Shown: positions 29,218 to 36,209 of the stretch, piece by piece | Position numbering within the stretch: position 1 is the first letter of the stretch | Layout: every line of letters begins with the position of its first letter | From: Lysobacterales bacterium 15-68-25 | GTDB lineage: Bacteria > Pseudomonadota > Gammaproteobacteria > Xanthomonadales > Rhodanobacteraceae | Assembly (NCBI GenBank): GCA_002279065.1 | Contig: NCKB01000013.1 | Coordinates: 62,001-126,000, forward strand | Direction: 5' to 3' | Length of the DNA: 64,000 bases | Program-made: the position numbers and the translations under genes | The notes under the pieces: model-generated | The model's input: only the letters and a program-made list of their open reading frames with translations | The model's database searches: none | What the model was told of the DNA's origin: nothing

Positions 29218-29223
29218 GCGCCA

Positions 29224-30495
29224 TCAGCTGCTGATGGCGACGCGCTGGGCGCCCTTGAAGCTGTCGGTACCGGAGATCACGATCTTGTCGCCTTCCTTCA
29301 GGCCGTCGAGGATCTCCACCTTGTCGATGCTGCTGGCGCCCACGCGGATCGGGGTCTTCACCGCAATGCCGTCGCGCACGACGTAGGCGTAGTTGCCGCC
29401 GGATTCGTCGACGAAGGAACCGCGCTGCACGGTCAGCACGTTGTCGCGCTTGTCCAGCAGCACGCGCACCGACAGGCGCTGGCTCTGGCGCAGCTGCTTG
29501 GGCGTGGCGCCGTCGAAGGCCAGCCGGGCGGCAACCTCGCCGTTGACCACTTCCGGCGAGATCGCGCTGACCTTGCCGTGCCAGGTCTGGCCGTTGCCGG
29601 TGATCTCGCCGGGCATGCCGATCGCCAGGTCACGGGCGAAACTCTCCGGCACCTGCATCTCCACCTGCAGCGCGGTCAGGTCGATCACGCTGAGCAGTTG
29701 GGCGTCCTTGGCGACCGTGGCGCGTTCGGCGATGAACAACTGGCCGACCTGGCCGTCCACCGGCGACTTCACCTTGAGGTCGTCGACCTGGCGCTGCAGA
29801 TCCTGCACCAGCAGCTTCTGCCGCTCGTAGGCGAGCTTCTTCGATTCGATGTTGAAGTTCAGGCTGTCGTTGTCCAGGCCGAGGTTGGCCTTGGCGTGGC
29901 GCTCGGCGATCTGCGCCTTCTCCAGCGTGTCGTGGGCGGTGTCGACATCGGTCTTGGACACCGCACCCTTGGCATAGGCGGCTTCGTTGCGGTCCAGCGT
30001 GCGCTGGGCGGCCTGGGCGTCGATCTGCGCGTTGTCGTAGGCCTGCTGCAGGGCGGCGCGCTGCTTCTTCGCGTCGATCTGCGCGCGCTTGTAGTCGACC
30101 TCCATCGCATCGGCGTTGGACTGTTCCTGCGCCAGCTTGTTGGTCAGCTCGGGGCTGACGATCGTGGCCAGCACATCGCCCTTCTTCACCGTGTCGCCAG
30201 CGTGCACCTTCAGGGTGACCGCGCCGCCCGAGGTCGCGTACAGCGTCGGGCTGTTCGCCGCCACCACCTTGCCCTCGGCAGCGATGTCGCGGACGAACAG
30301 GCCGCGGGTCACGGTGGCGAAGGCCAGGCGCGTGGCGCTGACCGATGCGTCGGCGGAGAACATCCGCAGCACGCTGGGCATCGCCAGCGCCAGCACGGCA
30401 ACCACACCGACGCCGGCGCCGATCAGCAGCAGGCGGCGCTTGCGGTTGGGCTTGACCTCGACCAGGCGGTCTTGGGCGGAGGTGTCACGGATCAT
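29224..30495 (-). CDS. MacA/HlyD-type periplasmic adaptor subunit
   Basis: Membrane fusion protein of 423 residues that links an inner-membrane ABC exporter to an outer-membrane channel. N-terminal anchor helix at about 22-40 (LLLIGAGVGVVAVLALAM). Lipoyl/barrel half 1 has AEGKVVAANSPTLYATSGG and VHAGDTVKKGDVLATIVSP. A long alpha-helical hairpin (about 120-235, rich in Gln/Ala/Asp) is followed by lipoyl half 2 (SPVDGQVGQLFI) and beta-barrel and MP domains. ATG 30495 gives a basic cytoplasmic start. It is the first gene behind the sigma-54 promoter, with a leader of about 38 bases and GGGGA before the start. No TolC-like gene is nearby. Confidence 0.94.
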   Translation of the reverse strand: MIRDTSAQDRLVEVKPNRKRRLLLIGAGVGVVAVLALAMPSVLRMFSADASVSATRLAFATVTRGLFVRDIAAEGKVVAANSPTLYATSGGAVTLKVHAGDTVKKGDVLATIVSPELTNKLAQEQSNADAMEVDYKRAQIDAKKQRAALQQAYDNAQIDAQAAQRTLDRNEAAYAKGAVSKTDVDTAHDTLEKAQIAERHAKANLGLDNDSLNFNIESKKLAYERQKLLVQDLQRQVDDLKVKSPVDGQVGQLFIAERATVAKDAQLLSVIDLTALQVEMQVPESFARDLAIGMPGEITGNGQTWHGKVSAISPEVVNGEVAARLAFDGATPKQLRQSQRLSVRVLLDKRDNVLTVQRGSFVDESGGNYAYVVRDGIAVKTPIRVGASSIDKVEILDGLKEGDKIVISGTDSFKGAQRVAISS

Positions 30496-30544
30496 CGTTC
30501 GGTCCCCAAAGGCTGCGGACAGGTGCAGCCACATGGACCATTGA

Positions 30545-30559
30545 GCAATGGGCGTGCCA
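30545..30559 (-). promoter_or_regulatory. sigma-54 (RpoN) promoter of the exporter operon
   Basis: Minus strand reads TTGGCACGCCCATTGCT: the -24 element TGGCACG, four bases, then the -12 element TTGCT, an exact fit to the RpoN consensus. The -12 GC lies 50 bp before the adaptor ATG, giving a predicted start near 30533. A sigma-54-type activator gene lies at 9307-10647, at the far end of the same gene run. Confidence 0.88.
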
Positions 30560-30625
30560 ACGCCAAGACACGAAGCAAAAGCCCATCAGAACAACAGGAT
30601 GCAACGCATCTATCCCTGCCTGAAC

Positions 30626-30671
30626 GGTGTCCGCGGACACCCGGACGGACAACCGGACAGCCCGCCGGACA
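30626..30671 (-). promoter_or_regulatory. candidate activator-binding array upstream of the sigma-54 promoter
   Basis: The minus strand has four direct TGTCCG hexamers starting at 30671, 30659, 30651 and 30639 (spacings 12, 8, 12). The last one is joined to its inverse, forming the perfect 16-bp palindrome GGTGTCCGCGGACACC (30626-30641). The centre is about 100 bp upstream of the predicted start, the normal place for an NtrC-type enhancer. It also lies between the stop of the upstream gene and the promoter. Confidence 0.5.
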
Positions 30672-30677
30672 GCACGA

Positions 30678-31328
30678 TCAGGCGACCAGCGACACGCCCT
30701 CGGCCCGCGCGAGCTCGCGTGCCGTGCGCCGGCTCAGCGCACACCCGGGCGCCGCGGTGCGGACGCAGACCAGCGAGCATGGGCCGATCGGCTCCACCTC
30801 GAAGCGCAGACGCCGTCCGCGGCGGGCGCGCCAGCGTGGCCGCACTTCCGGTGCCGCTGCCGGGCCGGTGTGCGCGAGCAAGCCATCCCAGGCCAGATAG
30901 TCGGTATCGGGCAGCAGGTACAGGCGGCATCGGGGAAGCCCCGAACGGTCGTGGACGGTGATCCATTCGCGGGGACCGTCGGGGGTGACCGCACAGGCGT
31001 GAGCGAGCAGACCGGGGCGTGCCAGCACGAGCCCATCCGGACTGTCCGGCACGACGGCCGATGTCCGCACGACTGGATGTGCGTACGGCTCGGTCCACAC
31101 GCAGAAAACCGGTCCAAGGGTGGCCAGGTCGCAAGCGAACCGAAGCGGATCGGAAGATCGCCAGCGAGGCTCGGCGTCTGCGGGGGCGACAGCAACGGGG
31201 TGACGGGCGCACGGCAGCATCGGAATGCCTCCATCTCGAGGGGGCCCGGCTGACCGTGGGGACGGCGCTGGCGATAGGCCAGTGGAAGGAACAGACACGC
31301 CGGCAGCGGCCGGCGCATCCGCGGTCAC
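30678..31328 (-). CDS. uncharacterised protein coupled to hemP
   Basis: A 216-residue protein I do not recognise. The start is a GTG at 31328 whose last two bases overlap the hemP stop (GTGA), a classic coupling signal. The first 40 residues are Ala/Pro-rich and low in complexity, so an ATG at residue 37 (MLPCARHPVAV) is possible. The remainder looks like a folded soluble domain: FACDLATLGPVFCVWTEP, LLAHACAVTPDG, YLLPDTDYLAWDGLLAH and a basic strand RWRARRGRRLRFEVEPIG. No signal peptide or membrane helix. Its position with hemP under a Fur-like box suggests a role in heme or iron acquisition; function is not established. Confidence 0.6.
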   Translation of the reverse strand: MTADAPAAAGVSVPSTGLSPAPSPRSAGPPRDGGIPMLPCARHPVAVAPADAEPRWRSSDPLRFACDLATLGPVFCVWTEPYAHPVVRTSAVVPDSPDGLVLARPGLLAHACAVTPDGPREWITVHDRSGLPRCRLYLLPDTDYLAWDGLLAHTGPAAAPEVRPRWRARRGRRLRFEVEPIGPCSLVCVRTAAPGCALSRRTARELARAEGVSLVA

Positions 31329-31528
31329 TTGGTGAGGATCAACTTGTCGTTGCGGGTCAGGCGCAGGTGGTACTCGCCGCCCTGATGGCGGATCACCAAC
31401 TCGCGCGCCCCCTGCAGCAGGACATCGCTATCCACGCGGCGGACCGTACGGGCGTCGATCTCCAGACCCAGGGTACCGGCCGGCCGGGCAGTGGCCTCGG
31501 CGGCCGTCATGCGCAATGGTCGATTCAT
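31325..31528 (-). CDS. hemP: hemin uptake protein HemP
   Basis: A 67-residue small protein. The C-terminal half shows the family signature: RVDSDVLLQGARELVIRHQG, then YHLRLTRNDKLILTK. HemP proteins are small, usually Fur-controlled partners of heme uptake loci; in some species they act as transcriptional activators of heme receptor genes. ATG 31528 is preferred over a TTG five codons upstream; GGAG lies 10 bases before it. The Fur-like box lies 33 bp upstream. No TonB-dependent receptor or heme ABC transporter is beside it, so the uptake genes must be elsewhere. Confidence 0.9.
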   Translation of the reverse strand: MNRPLRMTAAEATARPAGTLGLEIDARTVRRVDSDVLLQGARELVIRHQGGEYHLRLTRNDKLILTK

Positions 31529-31560
31529 CGAGGCTTGCTCCACAAAGGGTTACGCCTCAG

Positions 31561-31582
31561 ATGATAAGCATTCGCATTTACA
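31561..31582 (-). promoter_or_regulatory. Fur-like box upstream of hemP
   Basis: Plus strand ATGATAAGCATTCGCATTTA; on the minus strand TAAATGCGAATGCTTATCAT. This matches the common proteobacterial Fur site GATAATGATAATCATTATC in its flanks, and its AT content stands out from the surrounding GC-rich DNA. Iron repression of hemP is a well-known pattern. Confidence 0.72.
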
Positions 31583-31605
31583 AGTCAACGCCATGGGCCG
31601 CCCTG

Positions 31606-32412
31606 TCAGGCAGGCGGCCGCGTGGCCCAGCCGGCAATGATCCGATGCAGCGCATCGAGTCCATCGAACAGGGCGGCCGGCCCGGGCTGCAGGATGATCG
31701 GCGACTTGATCTCGAACAGCTGCCCGTCGCGTACCGCGGGAATCGCGTCCCAGCCCGGGCGCGCGGCCACCTTCTCGGGACGGAAACGCTTGCCGCACCA
31801 CGAGCCGAGGATGATGTCCGGCGCCCGCGCGATCACCGGCGCACCGTCGACAAGAATGCGCTGCCTGGCCAGCGGCTCGCGCGCCAGCTCGGGAAAAATA
31901 TCGTCGCCGCCGGCGATGTTGATCAGCTCGGCCACCCAGCGGATACCGGTGATCAACGGCTCGTCCCATTCCTCGAAGTACACCTTCGGCCGCCGCGGCA
32001 ATGCGGCAGCCGCCTCGCGCACGGCGGCGACGTGCGCCTCGGCGCGTTGCGCGTAGGCCTCGGCCTTGTCGTGCGCACCGACCATCGCACCGAGCCGGCG
32101 AATGTAGGCGAGGATGCCGTCGACGCTGCGGTGGTTGGAGATCCACACCTCCACGCCCGCCTTGATCAGCTCGCGCGCGATGTCGGCCTGGATGTCGGAG
32201 AAGCCAATCGCCAGGTCCGGCGCCAGCGCGAGGATCTCGCCGATCTTGGCGCTGGTGAACGCCGACACCTTGGGCTTTTCCCGGCGCGCGCGCGGAGGGC
32301 GCACGGTGAAACCGGAGATGCCGACGATGCGGCGCTCCTCGCCCAGCGCGTAGAGCACCTCGGTCGGTTCTTCGGTGAGGCAGACGATGCGCTGCGGAAA
32401 GGCGTCGGTCAT
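31606..32412 (-). CDS. BtuF/FhuD-fold substrate-binding-type protein without signal peptide
   Basis: A 268-residue protein of the class III periplasmic-binding fold, usually annotated as cobalamin-binding. N-terminal half: IVCLTEEPTEVLYALGEERRIVGISGF and IGEILALAPDLAIGFSDIQADI; C-terminal half: VYFEEWDEPLITGIRWVAELINIAGG and APDIILGSWCGKRF. No signal peptide or lipobox precedes the domain at ATG 32412 or at the alternative TTG at 32421. It therefore seems cytoplasmic, which is unusual for this fold. No ABC permease or ATPase for it is adjacent. It lies 45 bp upstream of yjbQ's end on the same strand and could be in the pdxH-yjbQ transcript. Confidence 0.8.
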   Translation of the reverse strand: MTDAFPQRIVCLTEEPTEVLYALGEERRIVGISGFTVRPPRARREKPKVSAFTSAKIGEILALAPDLAIGFSDIQADIARELIKAGVEVWISNHRSVDGILAYIRRLGAMVGAHDKAEAYAQRAEAHVAAVREAAAALPRRPKVYFEEWDEPLITGIRWVAELINIAGGDDIFPELAREPLARQRILVDGAPVIARAPDIILGSWCGKRFRPEKVAARPGWDAIPAVRDGQLFEIKSPIILQPGPAALFDGLDALHRIIAGWATRPPA

Positions 32413-32457
32413 GGTGGGCAATCGCTGGGCCGTGGGCCGCCCATGGTAGCGGTGCGC

Positions 32458-32898
32458 TCAGCCGGCGCCGATCACCGTGACCTGCACCTTGCGCTGGTGC
32501 GCGTCGGTGCGGTGCTCCCACAGGTACAGGCCCTGCCAGGTGCCGAGCGCCAGCCGGCCGCCGTGCACCGGCAAGGTCAGGCTGACTCCGGTGAGGACGG
32601 AACGCACGTGCGCCGGCATGTCGTCCGGCCCTTCGTCGTCGTGACGGAACAGCGGATCGCCATCGGGAACGGCGCGGGCAAACCAGCGCTCCAGGTCCTC
32701 GCGCACGGCGGGATCGGCGTTCTCGCCGATCAGCAGCGAGCAACTGGTGTGCGCGGTGAACACGTGCGCCAGCCCGGTCTGCACGCCGCTGGCGGCGATC
32801 GCGTTGGCCACCTCGTCGGTGATCTCGCTGAACCCGCGGCCGCGCGTGTGCACGGTGAACCCTCCTTGGGCAACGTGATCGACGGGATGGCGGCGCAC
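32458..32898 (-). CDS. YjbQ/UPF0047 family protein
   Basis: Compact protein of 146 residues. Family marks: RGRGFSEITDEV, HVFTAHTSCSLLIGENADPAVREDL (shortened) and the C-terminal GTWQGLYLWEHRT. E. coli YjbQ has thiamine-phosphate synthase side activity; the true role is unknown. The start is placed at a GTG (32898) because GAGGAG stands nine bases before it and no ATG is available before the conserved core. It lies 13 bp after the pdxH stop, so the two are probably cotranscribed. Confidence 0.9.
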   Translation of the reverse strand: MRRHPVDHVAQGGFTVHTRGRGFSEITDEVANAIAASGVQTGLAHVFTAHTSCSLLIGENADPAVREDLERWFARAVPDGDPLFRHDDEGPDDMPAHVRSVLTGVSLTLPVHGGRLALGTWQGLYLWEHRTDAHQRKVQVTVIGAG

Positions 32899-32911
32899 GT
32901 CGGCGATCTCC

Positions 32912-33499
32912 TCAGGGATACAGCATCCGATGGGTCCAGGTCTGGCCGTGGCGGCTCCAGCGCACGCGCTCGTGCAGCCGGAACTGCGCGCCGTACCAGA
33001 ACTCGACCATGTCCGGCTCCACCACGTAACCGCCCCAGTGCGGCGGCCGCGGCACGTCGCGCCCGTCGAACTCCTGCTCGTAGCGCGCCACGCGCTGTTC
33101 GAAGGTCTCGCGATCCGGCAGGGTCTGCGACTGCAGCGAGGCCCAGGCGCCGATCTGGCTGCCACGCGGCCGGGTGGCGAAATAGGCGTCGGACTCTTCC
33201 GGCAACAGCCTTCGCGCCACACCCTCGACGCGCACCTGCACGCCCTCGCGCACCTGCTTCCAGTGGAAGTCGAGTGCGACCTGCGGATGCGCGTCGAGCT
33301 GGCTGCCCTTGTCGCTCTGGTAGTTGGTGAAGAAGCGGAAACCGCGTTCGTCGACACCCTTGAGCAACACGATGCGGGAGCTGACCCGCCCAGCCGCGTC
33401 CACGGTGGCCAGGTTCATGGCCGTCGGCTCGATATCGCCGCTGGCCTTGGCCTCCTCCAGCAGTTGCGTGAAGGTGTCCAGAATCTCGCTGTTGAGCAT
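32912..33499 (-). CDS. pdxH: pyridoxamine 5'-phosphate oxidase
   Basis: FMN enzyme that makes pyridoxal 5'-phosphate from the pyridoxine or pyridoxamine phosphates. At 195 residues it is shorter than E. coli PdxH (218) because the N-terminal tail is reduced, as in other Xanthomonadales. Marks: PTAMNLATVDAAGRVSSRIVLLKG, FFTNYQSDKGSQL, RPRGSQIGAWASLQSQ, PPHWGGYVVEPDMVEFW, RLHERVRW. ATG 33499 (MLNSEILDTF) is preferred; the frame stays open to 33559 through weaker starts. Divergent from the P-loop kinase gene, with about 40 bp between starts. Confidence 0.95.
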   Translation of the reverse strand: MLNSEILDTFTQLLEEAKASGDIEPTAMNLATVDAAGRVSSRIVLLKGVDERGFRFFTNYQSDKGSQLDAHPQVALDFHWKQVREGVQVRVEGVARRLLPEESDAYFATRPRGSQIGAWASLQSQTLPDRETFEQRVARYEQEFDGRDVPRPPHWGGYVVEPDMVEFWYGAQFRLHERVRWSRHGQTWTHRMLYP

Positions 33500-33539
33500 A
33501 GGTCTTGAATCGTGGCCGGCGCGCGTCATCATGACGCGG

Positions 33540-34370
33540 ATGAACGACGATCCTAGCACGCAGAATCAGGCCCTGGCCGTGCTTCTGCTCGACCATTACG
33601 CCGGTCGCATCGCGCGGGCCCGGCGCCCTTACCTGATGGGCCTGTCCGGACTGCAGGGCAGCGGCAAGAGCACGCTGGCCCGCGTCATTCGGACGCAGGC
33701 CGAATCCCGCGGCATCCCCACCGAAGTGCTGTCGCTGGACGACTTCTACTACTCGCGCTCGGACCGCGAGCTGATGGCGCGCGAGATCCACCCGCTGCTG
33801 CGTACCCGCGGCGTGCCGGGCACGCACGAGATCGAGTTGCTGATGTCGGTGCTCGCCGGGCTGCCCAACGCTTCGGACAAGCTGCCGGTGCCCTACCCCC
33901 GCTTCGACAAGGGTCGGGATACCCGCCTGCCGCCGTCACGCTGGCCGAGGGTGACGCGACCGCCGAAGCTGGTGATCCTGGAAGGCTGGGCCCTGGGCAT
34001 CCGGCCTCAGACCGCCGCCGCGCTGGCCGCTCCGGTCAACGAGCTGGAGCGCACCGAGGATCCCGACGGCACCTGGCGCCACTGGGTCAACAAGCAGCTG
34101 CGCGGCTACCAGCCGCTGTGGCGCAAGCTCGACGCGCTCATCGTGCTGCAGGCGCCGAACTGGGACGTGGTGCGTCGCTGGCGCAGCGAGCAGGAGCAGA
34201 TGCTGATCGCGCGCCATGCCCCGCTGGCCATGGACGACAAGGCGATGGAGCGCTTCCTGGCGCATTTCGAGCGACTCAGCCGGCACGCACTGGCCACCCT
34301 GCCGCAGCTCGCCGACAGCTGTGTGGAGTACGACACCGAGCGCCACGTGATCGGACTCAATCAGAACTGA
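33540..34370 (+). CDS. P-loop kinase, D-glycerate 3-kinase-like
   Basis: A 276-residue kinase related to plant and yeast-type D-glycerate 3-kinases and to phosphoribulokinase/uridine kinase folds. Walker A GLQGSGKSTLA near residue 40, substrate loop LSLDDFYYSRSDRELMA near 70, RGVPGTHEIEL near 95, Walker B-like KLVILEGWALGIRP near 150, and RRWRSEQEQ near 220. The start is ATG 33540; ATG 33531 is in frame and adds three residues. Glycerate as the substrate is a family-based guess. It is convergent with the YbjQ gene; the two stops sit inside one palindrome. Confidence 0.85.
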   Translation: MNDDPSTQNQALAVLLLDHYAGRIARARRPYLMGLSGLQGSGKSTLARVIRTQAESRGIPTEVLSLDDFYYSRSDRELMAREIHPLLRTRGVPGTHEIELLMSVLAGLPNASDKLPVPYPRFDKGRDTRLPPSRWPRVTRPPKLVILEGWALGIRPQTAAALAAPVNELERTEDPDGTWRHWVNKQLRGYQPLWRKLDALIVLQAPNWDVVRRWRSEQEQMLIARHAPLAMDDKAMERFLAHFERLSRHALATLPQLADSCVEYDTERHVIGLNQN

Positions 34371-34389
34371 GTCCGAAGGACCGGACTCA
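34368..34389. terminator. symmetric hairpin containing both convergent stop codons
   Basis: Perfect 8-bp stem TGAGTCCG / CGGACTCA with a 6-base loop. The first three bases are the kinase stop codon and the last three, read on the other strand, are the YbjQ-family stop. No U-tract, so termination strength is uncertain. Confidence 0.45.
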
Positions 34390-34731
34390 CCCGGCCGGCT
34401 CCACCTGCACGGCGGTTCCGTAGGCCAGCACCTCGGTGACGCCCTGTGCCACTTCATTGGCGTCGTAGCGCATGCCGATCACGGCGTTCGCCCCCAGTGA
34501 CGCGGCGTGGTCGAGCATCAGCTCGAACGCCTCGACGCGCGCCTTCTCGCACAGCTCGGTGTAGAGCGAGATGTTGCCACCGACCAGGGTCTGCAGCGCC
34601 GCACCGACGTTGCCGACGATGCTGCGCGAGCGCACGGTGATGCCGCGCACGATGCCGAGCGGTCGCACGACGCGGTAGCCGGGCACGTCGTTGGTGGTGC
34701 TGACCATGTGGCGGGAAACCGGAGTGGGCAT
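34387..34731 (-). CDS. YbjQ/UPF0145 family protein
   Basis: A 114-residue protein of the YbjQ family, which forms pentamers and is labelled heavy-metal-binding in some databases without firm proof. Marks: [40 protein letters not shown] and [15 protein letters not shown] near residue 85. ATG 34731 is taken, although MVSTTNDV eight codons in could also start it. The SDR gene ends 42 bp upstream on the same strand. Confidence 0.9.
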   Translation of the reverse strand: MPTPVSRHMVSTTNDVPGYRVVRPLGIVRGITVRSRSIVGNVGAALQTLVGGNISLYTELCEKARVEAFELMLDHAASLGANAVIGMRYDANEVAQGVTEVLAYGTAVQVEPAG

Positions 34732-34773
34732 GATGGGCTCCTGATGGCAGGCGGCTGCGCGACGGCAGCCGGT

Positions 34774-35619
34774 TCAAGACATTTCGGCATCGTCCCACAG
34801 TGCCGCGTAGCCGGCACGGGCATCCGGCCACCGCGGCACCCAGCCACTGGCACGCAGGCGCGCGTTGGACAGCCGCTTGCTGCCGATGCCGGCCGGTGCC
34901 GGCCCCTCGGCCGGCAGCGGCGCGCCGACCAGCGTGGCGAGATGGTCGTACAGCACGTCCAGCGGCAGCGGCGTGTCGTCGGCGCCCAGGTAGATCGGCC
35001 GCGGATCGGGCACGGCAAGCAGGTGGGCGATGGCGTCGGCCGCATCCTCGACGTGGATGCGGTTGGCCCAGTGCGGGTGTTCCCTCGGCACGCGGGCCTG
35101 GCCCGCGCGCAGGCGCTCGAGCAGTTGCAGCCGGCCAGGTCCGTACAGGCCGGCCAGCCGCAGCACGATCGAGCCCACCGGCTGCGCGGCCAGCCAGCGC
35201 TCGGCCTCGAGCAGCACCGCACCGTTGAATCCCGGCGGATCCGGCGGTGTGTCCTCGTCCACCCAGGCGTCGCTGTGGTCGCCGTGGACCGCGCTGGAGG
35301 ACACGAACAGCACGCGGCCAAGGATCGCCGGATCCAGCGCCGCCATCACCCGGTGCAGGCCGTCGACGAACACCGCGCGATACGCCGCCTCCGTGCGTGC
35401 GCCCGGCGTGGGCAGGTGAACCAGCTGCGTGATGCCGGGTGGCAGGACGGGCAGGCCGTCGTCGCGCGACAGGTCGCCGGCCAGCCAGGCGATGCCGTCG
35501 CCACCACCCTGCGGCGGACGCCGGCGCAGCGCGAACACCGCGTCGCCGCGGGCCAGCAGCCGTTGCGCCACGCGCTGGCCCAGATCGCCGCAACCGCACA
35601 GCAGCACGCGCTCGCTCAT
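34774..35619 (-). CDS. NAD(P)-dependent epimerase/SDR-like protein (YeeZ type)
   Basis: A 281-residue atypical/extended short-chain dehydrogenase. The N-terminal nucleotide-binding loop is [18 protein letters not shown] (GxGxxG). Then [24 protein letters not shown] and [13 protein letters not shown] follow, and a substrate region with [19 protein letters not shown]. The catalytic YxxxK of classical SDRs is not visible (ALLEAERWL stands where it is expected), so it may be a nucleotide-sugar type or a sensor rather than an active oxidoreductase. Divergent from aroK with 50 bp between starts. Confidence 0.85.
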   Translation of the reverse strand: MSERVLLCGCGDLGQRVAQRLLARGDAVFALRRRPPQGGGDGIAWLAGDLSRDDGLPVLPPGITQLVHLPTPGARTEAAYRAVFVDGLHRVMAALDPAILGRVLFVSSSAVHGDHSDAWVDEDTPPDPPGFNGAVLLEAERWLAAQPVGSIVLRLAGLYGPGRLQLLERLRAGQARVPREHPHWANRIHVEDAADAIAHLLAVPDPRPIYLGADDTPLPLDVLYDHLATLVGAPLPAEGPAPAGIGSKRLSNARLRASGWVPRWPDARAGYAALWDDAEMS

Positions 35620-35669
35620 GGCCCTGGAATTCCCGTCTGATGCCGGATCGGCCCTGTTAGCATGCGGCC

Positions 35670-36209
35670 ATGAATCCGTCGTGCAACCTGTTCATCGTCG
35701 GACCGACCGGAGCCGGCAAGACCTCGATCGGCCGACGCCTCGCCGAACATTACCAGCTCGCCTTCGTCGACCTCGACCAGGAGATCGAGCGCCACTGCGG
35801 CGTGCCGGTCGCGACCGTTTTCGAACTGGAAGGCGAGGCCGGCTTCCGGCGCCGCGAGAGCGATCTGCTCGACCAGTGCACGGGCCGTCAGGGCATCGTC
35901 CTGGCCACCGGTGCCGGTGCCGTGCTCGACCCGGCCAACCGCCGGCAGCTGGCCGCCCGCGGCTACGTGCTGTGGCTGCAGGCCGGCATCGAGCAGCAGC
36001 TCGAGCGGCTCGCCCGCGACACCAAGCGTCCGCTGCTGGCGGGCGAGGACCGCCGCGCCAAGCTCGCCGCGATGCGCGAGGTGCGCGAACCGCTGTACCG
36101 CGAACTGGCCGACCTGGTGCTGCCGGACGAGCACGAGAGCGTGCACGCCGCCACCCAGCGCGCCATCGCCCTGATCGACACCCACTGGAACCGCACCCGA
36201 GCCGCATGA
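35670..36209 (+). CDS. aroK: shikimate kinase
   Basis: Phosphorylates shikimate at the 3-position in the chorismate pathway. 179 residues. Walker [16 protein letters not shown] at about 9-23, [11 protein letters not shown] (shikimate-binding Asp) near 33, [14 protein letters not shown] near 57, and [13 protein letters not shown] near 80. The stop overlaps the aroB start as ATGA, the usual aroK-aroB coupling. Confidence 0.97.
   Translation: MNPSCNLFIVGPTGAGKTSIGRRLAEHYQLAFVDLDQEIERHCGVPVATVFELEGEAGFRRRESDLLDQCTGRQGIVLATGAGAVLDPANRRQLAARGYVLWLQAGIEQQLERLARDTKRPLLAGEDRRAKLAAMREVREPLYRELADLVLPDEHESVHAATQRAIALIDTHWNRTRAA

Noticed and set aside
30627-31253. 208-residue plus-strand open frame over the hemP partner region
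   Set aside because: Arg-rich shadow with no start signal; the minus-strand frame has the GTGA coupling to hemP and better composition.
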